A stretch of DNA of 38,852 nucleotides from Chara braunii (lineage: Eukaryota; Streptophyta; Charophyceae; Charales; Characeae), in assembly GCA_003427395.1 (NCBI GenBank), contig BFEA01000704.1:618964-657815 (forward strand), read 5' to 3'. The stretch's first letter is position 1. Each line of letters opens with the position of its first letter. The position numbers and the translations under genes are program-made. Shown one piece after another: positions 1-9,145 of the stretch. The notes beneath the pieces were generated by a model. The model was given only the letters and a program-made list of their open reading frames with translations. It did no database searches and was not told where the DNA came from.

Positions 1-49
<49 letters not shown>
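1..49. repeat. (AG)n microsatellite at window edge
   Basis: Uninterrupted AG dinucleotides from the first base to 49. The array probably continues outside the window. Confidence 0.97.
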
Positions 50-53
<4 letters not shown>

Positions 54-559
54 TCCCATGACCATGTAGTAGAGTACCTGAAAGCATGTGTTGTGTCTAA
101 CAGTGAAGACCAGATTTGTGAAACCATGAGCCCCAAAATCCAAGACAGACAAGGGAGCTCTATCTTGGACAGTCTTTATGCTCCAACTACTCACAAAATC
201 AAAACAAGACCTCACAAGAAGGGCCAGTGCGGCTTCGCCCGCATGACATTGCAGGTCACTTTCCTGGATGGCATCACTCTAACACACGCGGAGGGTGAAT
301 CCAGTTTTCAAGGAATGACGTACATAGCAAAGACAATTAAAGCACGTAAACACTGGGGTACAGTGTTACCGGACCGACGATTCGGGGGGGTCAACCTCTC
401 ATAAAGTATGTGCCTAACAAATTTCATGTCATTCTGACAAACAAACAAAAAGAAAAGTCAAAATCACAGAAGAAATGGGGGTGAAACCTATTGAGTAACC
501 CGCCATTTTTTTCAAATTTTCTTTCATTTCCTGCCCCTTTTTTTTTTGTCTTGCTTATA

Positions 560-560
<1 letters not shown>
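50..560. other. Unassigned sequence
   Basis: A stretch open on the + strand (about 93-404) contains no recognisable motif, starts without an ATG and has no supporting context. I see nothing else apart from a T-run near 540-547. Confidence 0.5.
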
Positions 561-597
<37 letters not shown>

Positions 598-615
598 CCA
601 ATCACTCAATCAATG
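561..615. repeat. (ATCA)n tetranucleotide microsatellite
   Basis: About nine perfect ATCA units followed by degenerate units (CCAATCACTCAATCAATG). Confidence 0.95.
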
Positions 616-1012
616 GTACTTAAGCTGGGTGGAAACAGATGGGGTAGGCGGTGCTATGTCAGCTAGGAGGTCCCTTGGTTATGCCTTAAAAGTCGAAAAC
701 CCCATTCACTTGATTGCTAATGTGGCCCAAAAATTGAGGAACGCAGGGGAGTGGGGGAGAGGCCCAGGATGGGGCATCAAACAAATGATTCGCCAACTGG
801 CCTATACCAGTCAGTACCCAGTTCTTGGAGAACGAAAAAGGTGAATGAACAGCAACTGGTTCATGAGAACAAAGGAAAGGATAAGAGAGTGCAGATCAAG
901 TAAGGACAGCGTATATGTAAGTCACGAATTGAGTGTGCAGTGGAAAAGCGAGGAGAACTGTGGAAAACAGTTGACATGCAGATGTGATCAGTCGTATCAA
1001 TCCTCTATAACT

Positions 1013-1133
1013 GGGCGCAGTAGCCTTTTCAAATTGACTTGTGTGAGGGTTCATTTGAATAGTGAGTGGAGATGGGCGCAGTAACCTTTTCAAATTGATT
1101 GTGGAAGGGTTCATTTGAATAGTGAGTGGAGAT
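1013..1133. repeat. 61-bp tandem duplication (2 copies)
   Basis: The block starting GGGCGCAGTA and ending AGTGAGTGGAGAT occurs at 1013 and again at 1074 with a few substitutions and small indels. The stretch 616-1012 upstream shows nothing recognisable. Confidence 0.9.
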
Positions 1134-1310
1134 GTTTGTTTGCCCGTGATACATCTGCATCTTGCAGGCCTCTTCTGGGAAATGCGCTGCTGTAGACTTC
1201 ACCAGCAGGCCTCTTGATGAACCTGGGCGTCGATGTTGATCACACGTTCAACAATGGTCCATATCGTCTCTCAATGGGCAATTCGCAAAATGTCATCAAA
1301 TATGTCACTT

Positions 1311-1431
1311 ATGTCTAGTACTGAATCATAAGCAAAGCCAGTGGTTTGTACCATGGGATAAGTAGAAGGTTATGTCTAGTAGTGCATCATTAGCAAAGTC
1401 AGTGGTTTGTACGATGGGATAGGTCAAAGAT
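1311..1431. repeat. 61-bp tandem duplication (2 copies)
   Basis: ATGTCTAGTA...TTTGTACCATGGGATA at 1311 recurs at 1372 with scattered substitutions. The period equals that of the unrelated duplication at 1013. The sequence 1432-1805 that follows contains nothing I recognise. Confidence 0.88.
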
Positions 1432-1801
1432 TCATAGGTAAAACGTTGTTCTCCCGCTGCAGTTGGTCATTCACTTTCTGGAAATCAAAGATAAGAGTGA
1501 GGAATACATGCTGGTCTGGAATATGATGTGGAACTCGAACTGATTGCATGGCTATAACTACCATCTCGTTCTCCAACCCGGGAGTCTCACTACGCAAGAT
1601 TAGGAATTTTGTTTCAGCTATCCTATAGATCACACTTCCGCAGCTATGTCATAAAGGAGAACCTGGTTGGATAGTTATGTGAGAATTATTTGCCCAGCCG
1701 CTGCTACATGTCCTCCTGCCTTCATACTAAGTTTATAGTCATTTTCCAGCTTCAAAGCGTTCACTCCTTTCCGAGTGCACGACTGGCAATGGAGTGTGTG
1801 C

Positions 1802-1805
<4 letters not shown>

Positions 1806-1858
<53 letters not shown>
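1806..1858. repeat. (AG)n microsatellite
   Basis: Uninterrupted AG array of about 53 bp. Overlapping open frames coding for RERERE or LSLSLS are by-products of the repeat. Confidence 0.97.
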
Positions 1859-1861
<3 letters not shown>

Positions 1862-1951
1862 TCTCCTGCATGGGTTGTTGTGTGGGGCATCAGTGGGAGA
1901 TTAGCTCTTATATTTTCATGGGCATGGGAAAGGGGGCGCACAACTTGCCTG

Positions 1952-1955
<4 letters not shown>

Positions 1956-2004
<49 letters not shown>
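1956..2004. repeat. (CT)n microsatellite
   Basis: Uninterrupted CT array of about 48 bp, ending about 55 bp before the LINE target-site duplication. Another long CT array begins 20 bp after the LINE, so the element inserted between two CT arrays. Confidence 0.97.
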
Positions 2005-2007
<3 letters not shown>

Positions 2008-2058
2008 CCCCCCCTCCCCTCCCTTTCAGGGCATCTTCAGATCTAGCACCAAAAATTA

Positions 2059-2070
2059 AGACAACGGTTA
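2059..2070. repeat. Target-site duplication of the LINE, 5' copy
   Basis: AGACAACGGTTA here is identical to 6733-6744, directly after the A-rich tail of the LINE. On the top strand an A-rich stretch (CACCAAAAATTA) precedes it, which means T-rich on the nicked strand, as expected for LINE endonuclease target-primed reverse transcription. Confidence 0.88.
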
Positions 2071-2138
2071 CAAGGTTCTATTCATGCCTACGGAAGACTG
2101 GGACCAAGACCCAGTCAAGATCCAGGATCGACTTAATC

Positions 2139-2636
2139 TTGGTCTCGAAAGATCTGGGAGGGTCTCTGCTTCTAGTAGCAATTTTACCAGCTAGCCCCTA
2201 CCCGGGCCTTGATCACAAAATGTGCGCGGTCATTTTGTCCTTCAGCAAGAAACCCGATCACGAACCTGGCTTTTATAAACTCAATGCGTCCATCTTGCAG
2301 CAGCAAACCTTTCGAGTTATATTACGGACTTCTGGACGTTTTGGCGACACGCAAAGGCAGCACATTCAGCAGGAAACAGACTGGTTTAATAACGGTCTGT
2401 TCTATATGGATAGAAAATGCCAAGAATATTCCAAACTTTTAGCAGCTAGGAAGCATCAGCAGGAGATGGAAATTCACCAACAACTGCAGCAACTTGAGGA
2501 CCAGGATCAGTCTAACAGCTCACACAGTGTCCAGCACACACAGCCAGACGAGTATTCAGCAATACAGGTGCTGCAACAGCGACTCCGACCTTCGCCACAC
2601 AACGTTGGCAGGACACACCTACAAGAGGACGACTAA
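2139..2636 (+). pseudogene. LINE ORF2 fragment: end of endonuclease domain and linker
   Basis: An open stretch of about 165 codons. Residues around KKPDHEPGFYKLNASIL resemble the stretch just after the conserved SDH of L1-type apurinic endonucleases (SDH...PFRLNPSLL), where the enzyme ends and the linker to the reverse transcriptase starts. The catalytic N-terminal part is absent, consistent with 5' truncation of the element. A Gln/His-rich region (about residues 105-150) follows and probably forms a helical linker. The frame is lost before the reverse transcriptase begins at about 2819. The start is arbitrary because the true start lies in the missing 5' part. Confidence 0.65.
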
Positions 2637-2818
2637 CACGGCATCAAACGGAAGGAACAATGGATAAAAAATCATTGTACACTCGCGCAGAACAACCATA
2701 CAAGCGCCATATGATCCACAGACTGGACACCAGGATATTGTCATCTCCTCCCCCCATTGCACGCAGATAGCAAGGTCCTTCTTCAAGCACCTGTCTACTT
2801 CAAGGTGCGCCCAGGCGG

Positions 2819-3555
2819 GAGAGGGACGTTAGAGAGGGAGAAATTGAGAACTTCCTGAAACCACTGAAGAAGGCTCTGATGGTCCAGCAGAAAACATATC
2901 TGGATCGTCCCCTGTCCAAGAAGGAAATCTGGACGGCGATGATGCAGATGGATGAAGAGAAGACGACGGGCATAGATGGGCTCCCTAAGGAGTTATTGGC
3001 GACCTTCTGGACCCAGATCGCCCCGGACCTCATGGAGTTCTATCGTCATGTGTGGGAAACAGGGAGGATGAGGGAATTGGTGGGGCAGTGCATTCTCACC
3101 TTGTTGCACAAAAAGGGGGATACGATGGATATCAGGAACTACCGGCTGATAACTTTGCTTACATTTGTTTATAAAATGCTAGCGAAAGCCCTGGCGAACC
3201 ATCTGATCCCCGTCTTGGACGATATTATCCATCCATCACAGACCGGGCTTGTCAAAGGGCGCAGGTTCCAGGACAACAGCCTACTAGTTAACGAACTTCT
3301 CAAACTAACAAAGCAAGACGAGCAGAATGCGGCCATGATCTTCATTGACTTCGAAAAAGCTTATGACCACGTGGACTGGCTATTTCTGGACAGATGTATG
3401 GAAAAATTGACCATCGGGCCTGTTTGCTGGACCGCAATACTGCATCATAATGCCACCACGAGTGTCCAAGTTAATGGAAGTATAGCGCCGGCCTTCCCGC
3501 TGCCACGGTCATTCCGCCAGGGGGACCCTCTGGCACCTTTCCTGTTTATAAATGT
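2819..3555 (+). pseudogene. LINE reverse transcriptase, N-terminal part
   Basis: This frame encodes the fingers and first palm motifs of a non-LTR reverse transcriptase. It has KTTGIDGLPKELL (motif 0/1 region), CILTLLHKKGD and NYRLITLL (usually NYRPISLL), GRRFQDNSLL, then IDFEKAYDHVDW, which holds the first catalytic aspartate (motif A, near 3347-3376), and FRQGDPLAP (motif B, near 3511-3537). It follows the endonuclease remnant after about 180 bp without a continuous frame. The frame breaks near 3550, immediately after motif B, by an apparent 1-nt indel, and the same protein continues one frame away. Some open sequence upstream of the first ATG (2879) clearly belongs to the domain. Confidence 0.93.
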
Positions 3556-4275
3556 GAGGCATTGGCAGCGAACCTCCGTGCCAACAAGGACCTGAGGAAG
3601 TTGCAGATCTTGTCCATCCCTGAAGATGTGATTCCCGTCTGTTCGATGTTCGGGGCCGACCTGACACTCCTAGTGGATGCCACCGCAGCAAACATGGAAG
3701 AGATCAGGCGACTATTCGACCGGTTCAGAGCGGTCTCAGACACGACCGTTAACTGGGGAAACAAAACCTTGGGGTGGTGGATCCACCATCAAGGGGCGCG
3801 GTCCCCGGAGTTGCCACGGGTCATGTGGCTCCCGGAAGCGGCCCCGGTCAGGGTATTGGGAGTTATGTTGACAGAACTAGGTAAGCCTGCATCAAATGAT
3901 GAGTGGATCATTAAGCCCACTTTAGAGAAATTGGCTCACTGGAAAGATCAACACACCTCCCGAATCGGTAGGGCACTGGCGATCAACAGCACAATGCTGG
4001 CGGCCCTTCGGTATAAATCTGCAATTTGGGTCGTCACTAAGGAGGCCGTCCGAACGCTAAAGCGGCAGTTAGCGGCCCTGCTCTGGAGAGGCAATGGTGA
4101 GCTCCCAAACCTTATTAGCAGGGTGGCCTGGTCACCGGTGATCCAACCCAACGACAAAGGGAGCCTGGGGATTCTAGACCCGGATACCCAGATCACATCA
4201 TTAATGGTCAATGGGTTAGGAGACTGCTCTTCACTCAGCAACTCCCATGGTATGCCCTTACACTGGAACAAATAG
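3556..4275 (+). pseudogene. LINE reverse transcriptase, C-terminal palm and thumb
   Basis: Continuation of the reverse transcriptase after the frameshift, about 240 codons. EALAANLRANKDLRKL leads into CSMFGADLTLLVD (3640-3678). Other non-LTR elements have (F/Y)xDD here, but this copy reads F-G-A-D, so the first catalytic aspartate of the pair is alanine (GCC at 3655-3657; GAC would be one base away). Thumb motifs follow: LGVMLTELG, a region of the GRALAINSTMLAALRY type, LLWRG and the GSLGILDPDTQ segment typical of plant LINEs. It ends at a stop at 4273-4275. The lost aspartate alone would abolish polymerase activity. Confidence 0.92.
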
Positions 4276-5243
4276 CTAGACTGCCCCACAAGCACCACAG
4301 GGTGTTAACCCATTGACCTGGCTGGAAGACCGTTTCTGGGCTGTACCATGGCGCCGTCGAGCTAGTTGAGGCTCAAACCGAGACACAATCTGCAAGGACT
4401 TGGCCAAGGACGACTTCTGGGCCCGGGTCCCGAGGGTCTGGCGCCACCTCCCGCTGCCTGACAAAATCCCACCGACTTGGTGGGAGGAAGTGATGCATCA
4501 CCCCTTTTCGGGATCAGGAGGATTACAGACCGGTGCAGCAGGGTGTATTGCAGCTCAGACAACCCATGGAGGAGTTGGGTCAAAAAACGCATAATCAGAA
4601 TAAAGGACATATGGGACACAGGGAATGGGGACTGGAAATCAGTACCCCAACTGAGGGCCATAATAAAGCATCGTCACAATGTTGAAGAGAATACTGAATT
4701 GTTGATCTTTGATAACCCCCTAGACGGGGTGCGCATCCTATGCAAAGGGCCACGGCTGGCAGAAGGAGAATGGTAGATGCCCTGGGTGACCCGGACAGTG
4801 TAGAAAATGTGGTGGAGGCATGCGCGGACAATACGCTGGTTAGCCTCTTCCACATAAGCAAGGATACTGTGCTCAATCGGTACACCCCAGACGTGATGAG
4901 ATGGTGGAGGAGTGCGGACCTGCACAGGATCCGCGTGCTGCGGGATAAGGATGTATGGATCGCAGACCAGCCAAATATCCCCGTGGCAGAGCTCCCCTTT
5001 GACCCCAAGGAGTGGCAGTGGACCCCTACGCGAAAATTCAGGTCGGGAGAGAATGTAAAGTTGTATGCCTTAACCCTCAAGGCTAAGTACCGTCTGCTGC
5101 GACTAAAGGTAAACATAAAAGAAACGGTGAAGGCCCGATGGAGATCTCCTTTGAATGTAGGGATTGAGGCGATCCGCCCATCCGATGATTCACCACCACA
5201 AGGTCTAGGCCAACGAAGATATCCTCACTGCAGTGGCAGATAG
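4276..5243 (+). pseudogene. LINE ORF2 connecting region, frameshifted
   Basis: Three successive frames carry LINE-like protein with no known catalytic motif: about 4400-4540 (DDFWARVPRVWRHLPLP), about 4550-4776 (KDIWDTGNGDWKSVPQL) and 4740-5243 (RYTPDVMRWWRSADLHR then PFDPKEWQWTPTRKF). This region joins the thumb to the zinc knuckle in plant L1-like elements. I base the assignment on position and Trp-rich composition rather than a defined domain. The last frame is interrupted where a 20-bp duplication begins at 5231. Confidence 0.7.
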
Positions 5244-5270
5244 AGCATTGCAGTGGCAGATAGAGCATTG
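5231..5270. repeat. 20-bp perfect tandem duplication inside the LINE
   Basis: CAGTGGCAGATAGAGCATTG occurs at 5231-5250 and again at 5251-5270 without mismatch. Twenty is not a multiple of three, so the duplication itself shifts the reading frame. No mismatches suggests it is recent. Confidence 0.97.
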
Positions 5271-5624
5271 CTGCATGCCCACCAACAACTGGCTAATAGA
5301 TCGTAAATATCTAGAGCAGAAGGGCCGGCCGCTACCGTGGTGTAAATCATGCCACACTGTCTTCCCCCCACGTAGGATACCAGAAACCATAGAGCACATA
5401 CTCATGCAGTGCCCGGGGGCTGTCCTCACATGGCGATGGTGGGATAGGATCTGGACCCTATTGGGCACTGGGTCCACCTGGCCATGGGTTCGGAGGGCCA
5501 TATTATGCGAGGCATGGACCTCCCCCACAGACAGCAATTTTGAAAACAACATGTTTAAGATAGTGAGGAGAGCTGTCACGTGGACCCTCAACATATTTAA
5601 GATAGGGAGAAGAGCTGTCATGTG
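5245..5624 (+). pseudogene. LINE zf-RVT zinc-knuckle region
   Basis: The open frame contains CKSCHTVFPPRRIPETIEHI followed by LMQC. This is the Cx2C...Hx4C pattern of the zf-RVT domain found at the C-terminus of plant LINE and LINE-derived proteins, with the typical E(T)xEHILxxCP core. It continues through TWRWWDRIWTLLGTGSTWPW, again typical. The domain probably binds template RNA or target DNA. The frame ends at 5623-5625 after a 42-bp internal tandem repeat. Confidence 0.85.
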
Positions 5625-5634
5625 AACCCTCTGG
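5551..5634. repeat. 42-bp tandem duplication inside the LINE
   Basis: ATGTTTAAGATAGTGAGGAG... at 5551 recurs as ATATTTAAGATAGGGAGAAG... at 5593. The period keeps the reading frame, but a stop codon follows the second unit. Confidence 0.85.
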
Positions 5635-6079
5635 AGGAAATGTTGTATACATGCCATTGAGAGGGTCCGCATGGTTGGGGAGGAGGTAATAGACATGATA
5701 AACAATATATACAACAAAAGGTGCAGAGGCAAAAAGTTAAAAACAAACTGAGAGTTGTTCCACTCATCAAAAAGACCTAGTACAAGCAATTCACAATTCT
5801 TTGGGGACTGGCTGGGCAGTGAGAATGGGGCCGGATTGACATCGTCAGATGTGGAGGAAACGTTGTATACATGCCATTGAGGGGGTCCGCATAGTTGGGG
5901 AGGAGGTAACAGACATGATAAAACAATATATACAACAAGAACTCAAGGTGCAGAGGCAAAAAAATAAAAACCAACTGGAGTTGTTCCACTCATCAAAACA
6001 TATAATACAACCAATTCATCAATTCTCTGGGGACCGGTTGGGCAGTGAGAACGGGGGCCGGATCGCCTTCGTCAGATGG
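5632..6079. repeat. ~220-bp tandem duplication of the LINE C-terminal coding region
   Basis: TGGAGGAAA...GTTGTATACATGCCATTGAG at 5632 recurs at 5852 and stays alignable through GGGCAGTGAGAA and CGTCAGATG (near 6078), with many substitutions and several indels. The upstream copy has stops; the downstream copy stays open and leads into the true C-terminus. The divergence suggests an old duplication. Confidence 0.92.
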
Positions 6080-6304
6080 GACGGCAGGCCCACCCAGGAG
6101 TGTAACAGGGAAGAGTTCAGGAGAGTACCATCTCTGCTTCAGAGACTGGACTACGGTGGGTCAGGAGATCCCGCTGCGACCACCCACAAAAGTTCCGGAC
6201 CCCTTCCCGCCCCACCAGCTGGCAATTGTGGATATGCAATGGTATGGAGCATATTGAGTAAGATCACAGGTCGAAGGGACAAAGTAAGGATGGGGCAGGT
6301 CTAA
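5849..6304 (+). pseudogene. LINE ORF2 C-terminal tail
   Basis: About 150 codons continue the LINE protein in the downstream copy of the 220-bp duplication (IVGEEVTDMIKQYIQQELK, then FVRWDGRPTQECNREEF) and end in a TAA/TGA-rich stretch at 6304. The segment RIAFVRWDGRP occupies the position of the last conserved block before the 3' untranslated region in plant L1-like elements. It has no enzymatic motif. Confidence 0.65.
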
Positions 6305-6678
6305 AAGCAGGATATGAAAACAGCCGGGTCATATTGAACGAGCAGTATAGGGCGGGCTGATAGCTGGTCATGGGAGGCCGCGTTATTCAAAAGAAACAGG
6401 GCGTAGCTGCTAGGGAAAAAAGAGTGATCTGGCGGTCTGGTGCAGACCGAAGAGGCCGCAGCACGCCCCAAAGTGTGCTGTTGTCAAACACACTTATCAT
6501 TAACCCTGCGCAGTCACTCCCCTGGAAACAGGGCAATCAATGCTGGCAGGCTTCTGATGTACAGTGGGACGCTGGACCCGCTTTTCAGCAGGTGCTGTTC
6601 CCCACCAATAGACCGGAGCACCCAGGACTCTTGCTATGAGGGGGTGCTCGTATCACCTCTCCGAGCAAGGACACTGGT
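6305..6678 (+). other. LINE 3' untranslated region
   Basis: Non-coding stretch between the last LINE coding block and the A-rich tail, ending in GTATCACCTCTCCGAGCAAGG. The open frames in it are short and unsupported. Confidence 0.7.
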
Positions 6679-6732
6679 AAAGAAAAAGGAAAAAAAGAGA
6701 AAAAAAAGAGAAAAAAAAAGAAAAAGAGAAAG
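6679..6732 (+). other. A-rich 3' tail of the LINE
   Basis: About 54 bases of A broken by single or paired G residues (AAAGAAAAAGGAAAAAAAGA...). It stops exactly where the second copy of the target-site duplication begins. Confidence 0.85.
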
Positions 6733-6744
6733 AGACAACGGTTA
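6733..6744. repeat. Target-site duplication of the LINE, 3' copy
   Basis: AGACAACGGTTA, identical to 2059-2070 and directly after the A-rich tail. It fixes the 3' end of the element. Confidence 0.88.
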
Positions 6745-6760
6745 ACGAAACCCTAAAGAA

Positions 6761-6763
<3 letters not shown>

Positions 6764-6847
<84 letters not shown>

Positions 6848-6872
6848 TGCACGCGCACGCGCACGCGCACGT
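6764..6872. repeat. (CT)n array followed by CACG units
   Basis: CT array of about 81 bp (6764-6844), then CACGCG-type alternating purine-pyrimidine repeats to about 6872, a potential Z-DNA tract. Confidence 0.95.
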
Positions 6873-7071
6873 TACCATTTAGCGCGATGGTATGTGTGTC
6901 CAGCACCAAGAGCAAAAGCACAAAAATTACAAATGCAGACAGAAAGGAGAAAACCGAAAACATCGCAAGTAAACAATCTGTCTCTTTCTCTCTCTCCCCC
7001 CACCCCCCCCACCGCGTATTAGTTAGTAGAGAAAGGTTCACATGACCTACAAGAAGAAACGCTTTTACTAC

Positions 7072-7251
<180 letters not shown>

Positions 7252-7325
7252 CCTCCCCCACCTCTCTTCCTCCGTCTCTCCTCCCCCATGTCTCCTCCAC
7301 CATCTCTCCTCCACCATCTCTATCC

Positions 7326-7363
7326 CTGTCTCTTATACACATCTAGATGTGTATAAGAGACAG
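7326..7363. other. Library artefact: inverted pair of Tn5/Nextera mosaic ends
   Basis: CTGTCTCTTATACACATCT (7326-7344) is followed without a gap by AGATGTGTATAAGAGACAG (7345-7363). This is the 19-bp Tn5 mosaic end and its reverse complement, the exact structure of the circularisation junction in a Nextera mate-pair library. It is not expected in a plant genome. The flanks are probably two ends of one circularised fragment joined by an untrimmed read. Peptides starting MCIRD or ending LLYTSRCV here are adapter translations. Confidence 0.97.
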
Positions 7364-7399
7364 TCCCCAACTTCACCGGGGGGTTAACCTCAGCGAACA

Positions 7400-7760
7400 A
7401 CATTGCCCACTTTGAGTCCGATTACGGGCGTTAAGACTCTATTTTGAGTGGGCTTTCGACTGGATTTCGTGCAGCACTGGTACCTCCCATCCGATCTGAA
7501 CATCTCACGGCCCACTGTGGCCGCATTGAAAAATACTCGAAAGGGAGACCAAACCCCGCTAGCATTGAAAAATACTCGAAAATACTCGTAGGGCCAAGTC
7601 CGAGTCGCGGGGGTTTAGTCTACCTTTCGAGTATTTTCAACGCGGCCACAGTGGGCCATGAGATGTTCAGATCGAATGGCAGGTACCATTGCCTGCTTGA
7701 AATCAAGCCTGCTGCTACTGGGACTTCGCCCCGAATGTCCGATGCATCTGGCTACTCTCT
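7400..7760. mobile_element. Foldback element with ~81-bp near-identical inner arms
   Basis: The left arm 7479-7559 (from GGTACCTCCCATCCGATCTG to CCCCGC) matches the reverse complement of 7607-7687 with only a few mismatches. Weaker pairing continues outwards to about 7400 and 7760 (for example TGGATTTCGTGCAGC against the complement of GCCTGCTTGAAATC). The loop (7560-7606) repeats ATACTCGAAAATACTCG. There is no coding potential beyond mirrored short frames. The left end lies close to the adapter junction at 7363, so its outer boundary may be missing. It resembles a non-autonomous foldback or MITE-like element; the superfamily is unknown. Confidence 0.82.
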
Positions 7761-7847
7761 GTGGGATCGGGCACCCGTGCTTTTCACGTTTGGACAGTAG
7801 GGTGGCCAGGCCCTTAGTTTTGGCCAAGGAAAAGGAAACATGCCAAC

Positions 7848-7970
7848 GGGCCTCGCTCCACAACTCATAACCAAATGTGCAAAAGAGAGTGAATCTTCTG
7901 CTACAACATGGAAAGATGCACCAGCATATTTTTTTACCTTTGTGGATGGGGTGAGTAGAGGAGGCAGCCC
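7848..7970. repeat. Dispersed repeat family 2, copy 1 (imperfect foldback)
   Basis: GGGCCTCGCTCCACAACTCA, CCAAATGTGCAAAAG, then GAATCTTCTGCTACAACATG and GAAAGATGCACC, closing with TTTGTGGATGGGGTGAGTAG. The ends are imperfect inverted repeats. Related copies lie at 16481, 20091, 20262 and 28723. Confidence 0.75.
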
Positions 7971-8181
7971 CCCTATATGGGAGTTGAAAAAGAAAACACA
8001 GAACTGGAAAACTAAGAAGCAGAAAAGACATGACGGAAAAGAGAAGAAACAAACGAAAAACAAAACGGCAGAGTCTTCTGACAGCATGCGGGAAAAAAAA
8101 AACGGCACCACCGCGATCCTCTGACAATCTCCAACACCGATCCCGCCGCACTTAAAGCAAACACCGTTCTACAACACTCTA

Positions 8182-8705
8182 TCAACGGCCACAGCACAGT
8201 ATTTCCGCCCCAAATGCTAATCCCACTGAGAACCACGGTAGGCCTGGACACATTTCGTTAGAAACCACCGTTTCGGGCAATCCCAGCCCTTCGTATCGAA
8301 ATCTCAAGGCCAGAACACGCCGGAAGCAAAAATTGTCGCCACGTAGCTTTCCCTCCGCGGCCCACTTAGCTATAGGAGTTATGTTGTACATATGTGGATG
8401 GGATGCAATTCGCAGACCTTCAATTGCATAACCCTCATCCTCGAGCTGGATTTGCACATCGCTTACTGTTGTGATTGCCAGCTGCTTACCACCACATTTG
8501 GCAATACTATTTCATCAAACCCAGTTGCACCAACAACAGTGGCCTTGATGATTGGAGCTGCGAATCCGAGCAAGGACGGCTGAACTGTGACGTGGTACCC
8601 GCCCGAACTTCGTTCTGCCTGGGATAATTTCTGTTGGTTTTCTTTGTTACACAGCAGATAATACAATCTCTTGTTCATGCAAGTGCTCATCTTGCCTCCA
8701 GTCAA
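8182..8705 (-). pseudogene. Unrecognised degraded coding-like stretch
   Basis: On the minus strand two overlapping frames stay open and have non-repetitive, protein-like composition. The upstream one is 8463-8705 (SLLGFAAPIIKATVVGATGF). The downstream one is about 8182-8511 (QIQLEDEGYAIEGLRIASHP, then NITPIAKWAAEGKLRGDNF). The switch from one frame to the other near 8480-8510 could be a frameshift in one old gene or transposon, or an exon boundary. I recognise no domain. The stretch could also be open by chance, as no regulatory or splice context supports it strongly. Confidence 0.3.
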
Positions 8706-9145
8706 TCAATACAACGAAGGACTCATAATCCCCAACTCGGGTAATAAGCCGCATGAAAGAGTCAGACAAACTGAAAGCACAATTGACGAGGCCGGCATTA
8801 CAGCAATTCTTGTATGCATGCAATAATGAAGTCTCTTGATTATGAGAGCGCTCGTCTCGCCTCCTATCAATCAATTCAGCACCGGAGAAAAAGCCCCCCA
8901 CTCAGGTATGACTGCCTATGCTACGACATAGCCCAGCCTAGCCTAGCCTAGCCCGTCATCTATGTGCCACTGTGGAGCTCTGACTCTCTTGTGCAAACAC
9001 CGCTGAAGACATTGACCATGCTGGAGGTCTTCTTTCCAAACACTGGTATGTATCCACCAGGGACTCCCTATGCCTCACCACCCTTCTCTGCACAGCACCC
9101 AACCACCTCTGGAGCCCGCCTCGCAAACAGTACCCCCGCTTGTGC
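8706..9145. other. Unassigned sequence
   Basis: A short CCTAG repeat (AGCCTAGCCTAGCCTAGCCC, near 8932-8954) is the only structure I see. Confidence 0.5.

Larger units (their letters stand above)
2071..6732 (+). mobile_element. 5'-truncated, inactivated non-LTR retrotransposon (plant L1-like LINE)
   Basis: A LINE copy of about 4.66 kb. In order it carries the C-terminal end of an endonuclease domain, a reverse transcriptase, a connecting region, a CCHC zf-RVT knuckle, a C-terminal tail, a 3' untranslated part and an A-rich tail. ORF1 and most of the endonuclease are missing, so the copy is 5'-truncated, a usual outcome of incomplete target-primed reverse transcription. A perfect 12-bp direct repeat (AGACAACGGTTA) flanks it. 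The ORF2-like reading frame changes at least seven times (near 2640-2820, 3550, 4280-4400, 4480-4550, 4740-4780, 5240, 5640-5850), and the catalytic FxDD box is altered. The copy is therefore a fossil. Family membership rests on motif order; the exact clade is not determined. Confidence 0.93.

Noticed and set aside
93-404. Small gene of 103 codons
   Set aside because: No ATG at its start, no domain, no supporting context.
1690-2059. Open frames coding RERERE / LSLSLS / HTHTHT (also near 6742-7356, 9629-10143, 13368, 16851-17095, 18834-18961, 27594-27909, 36249-36689)
   Set aside because: They are translations of CT/AG and CA/GT microsatellites, open in all frames without stops.
6748-6756. 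Plant telomere repeat (CCCTAAA)
   Set aside because: Only a single unit occurs, next to the LINE insertion site.
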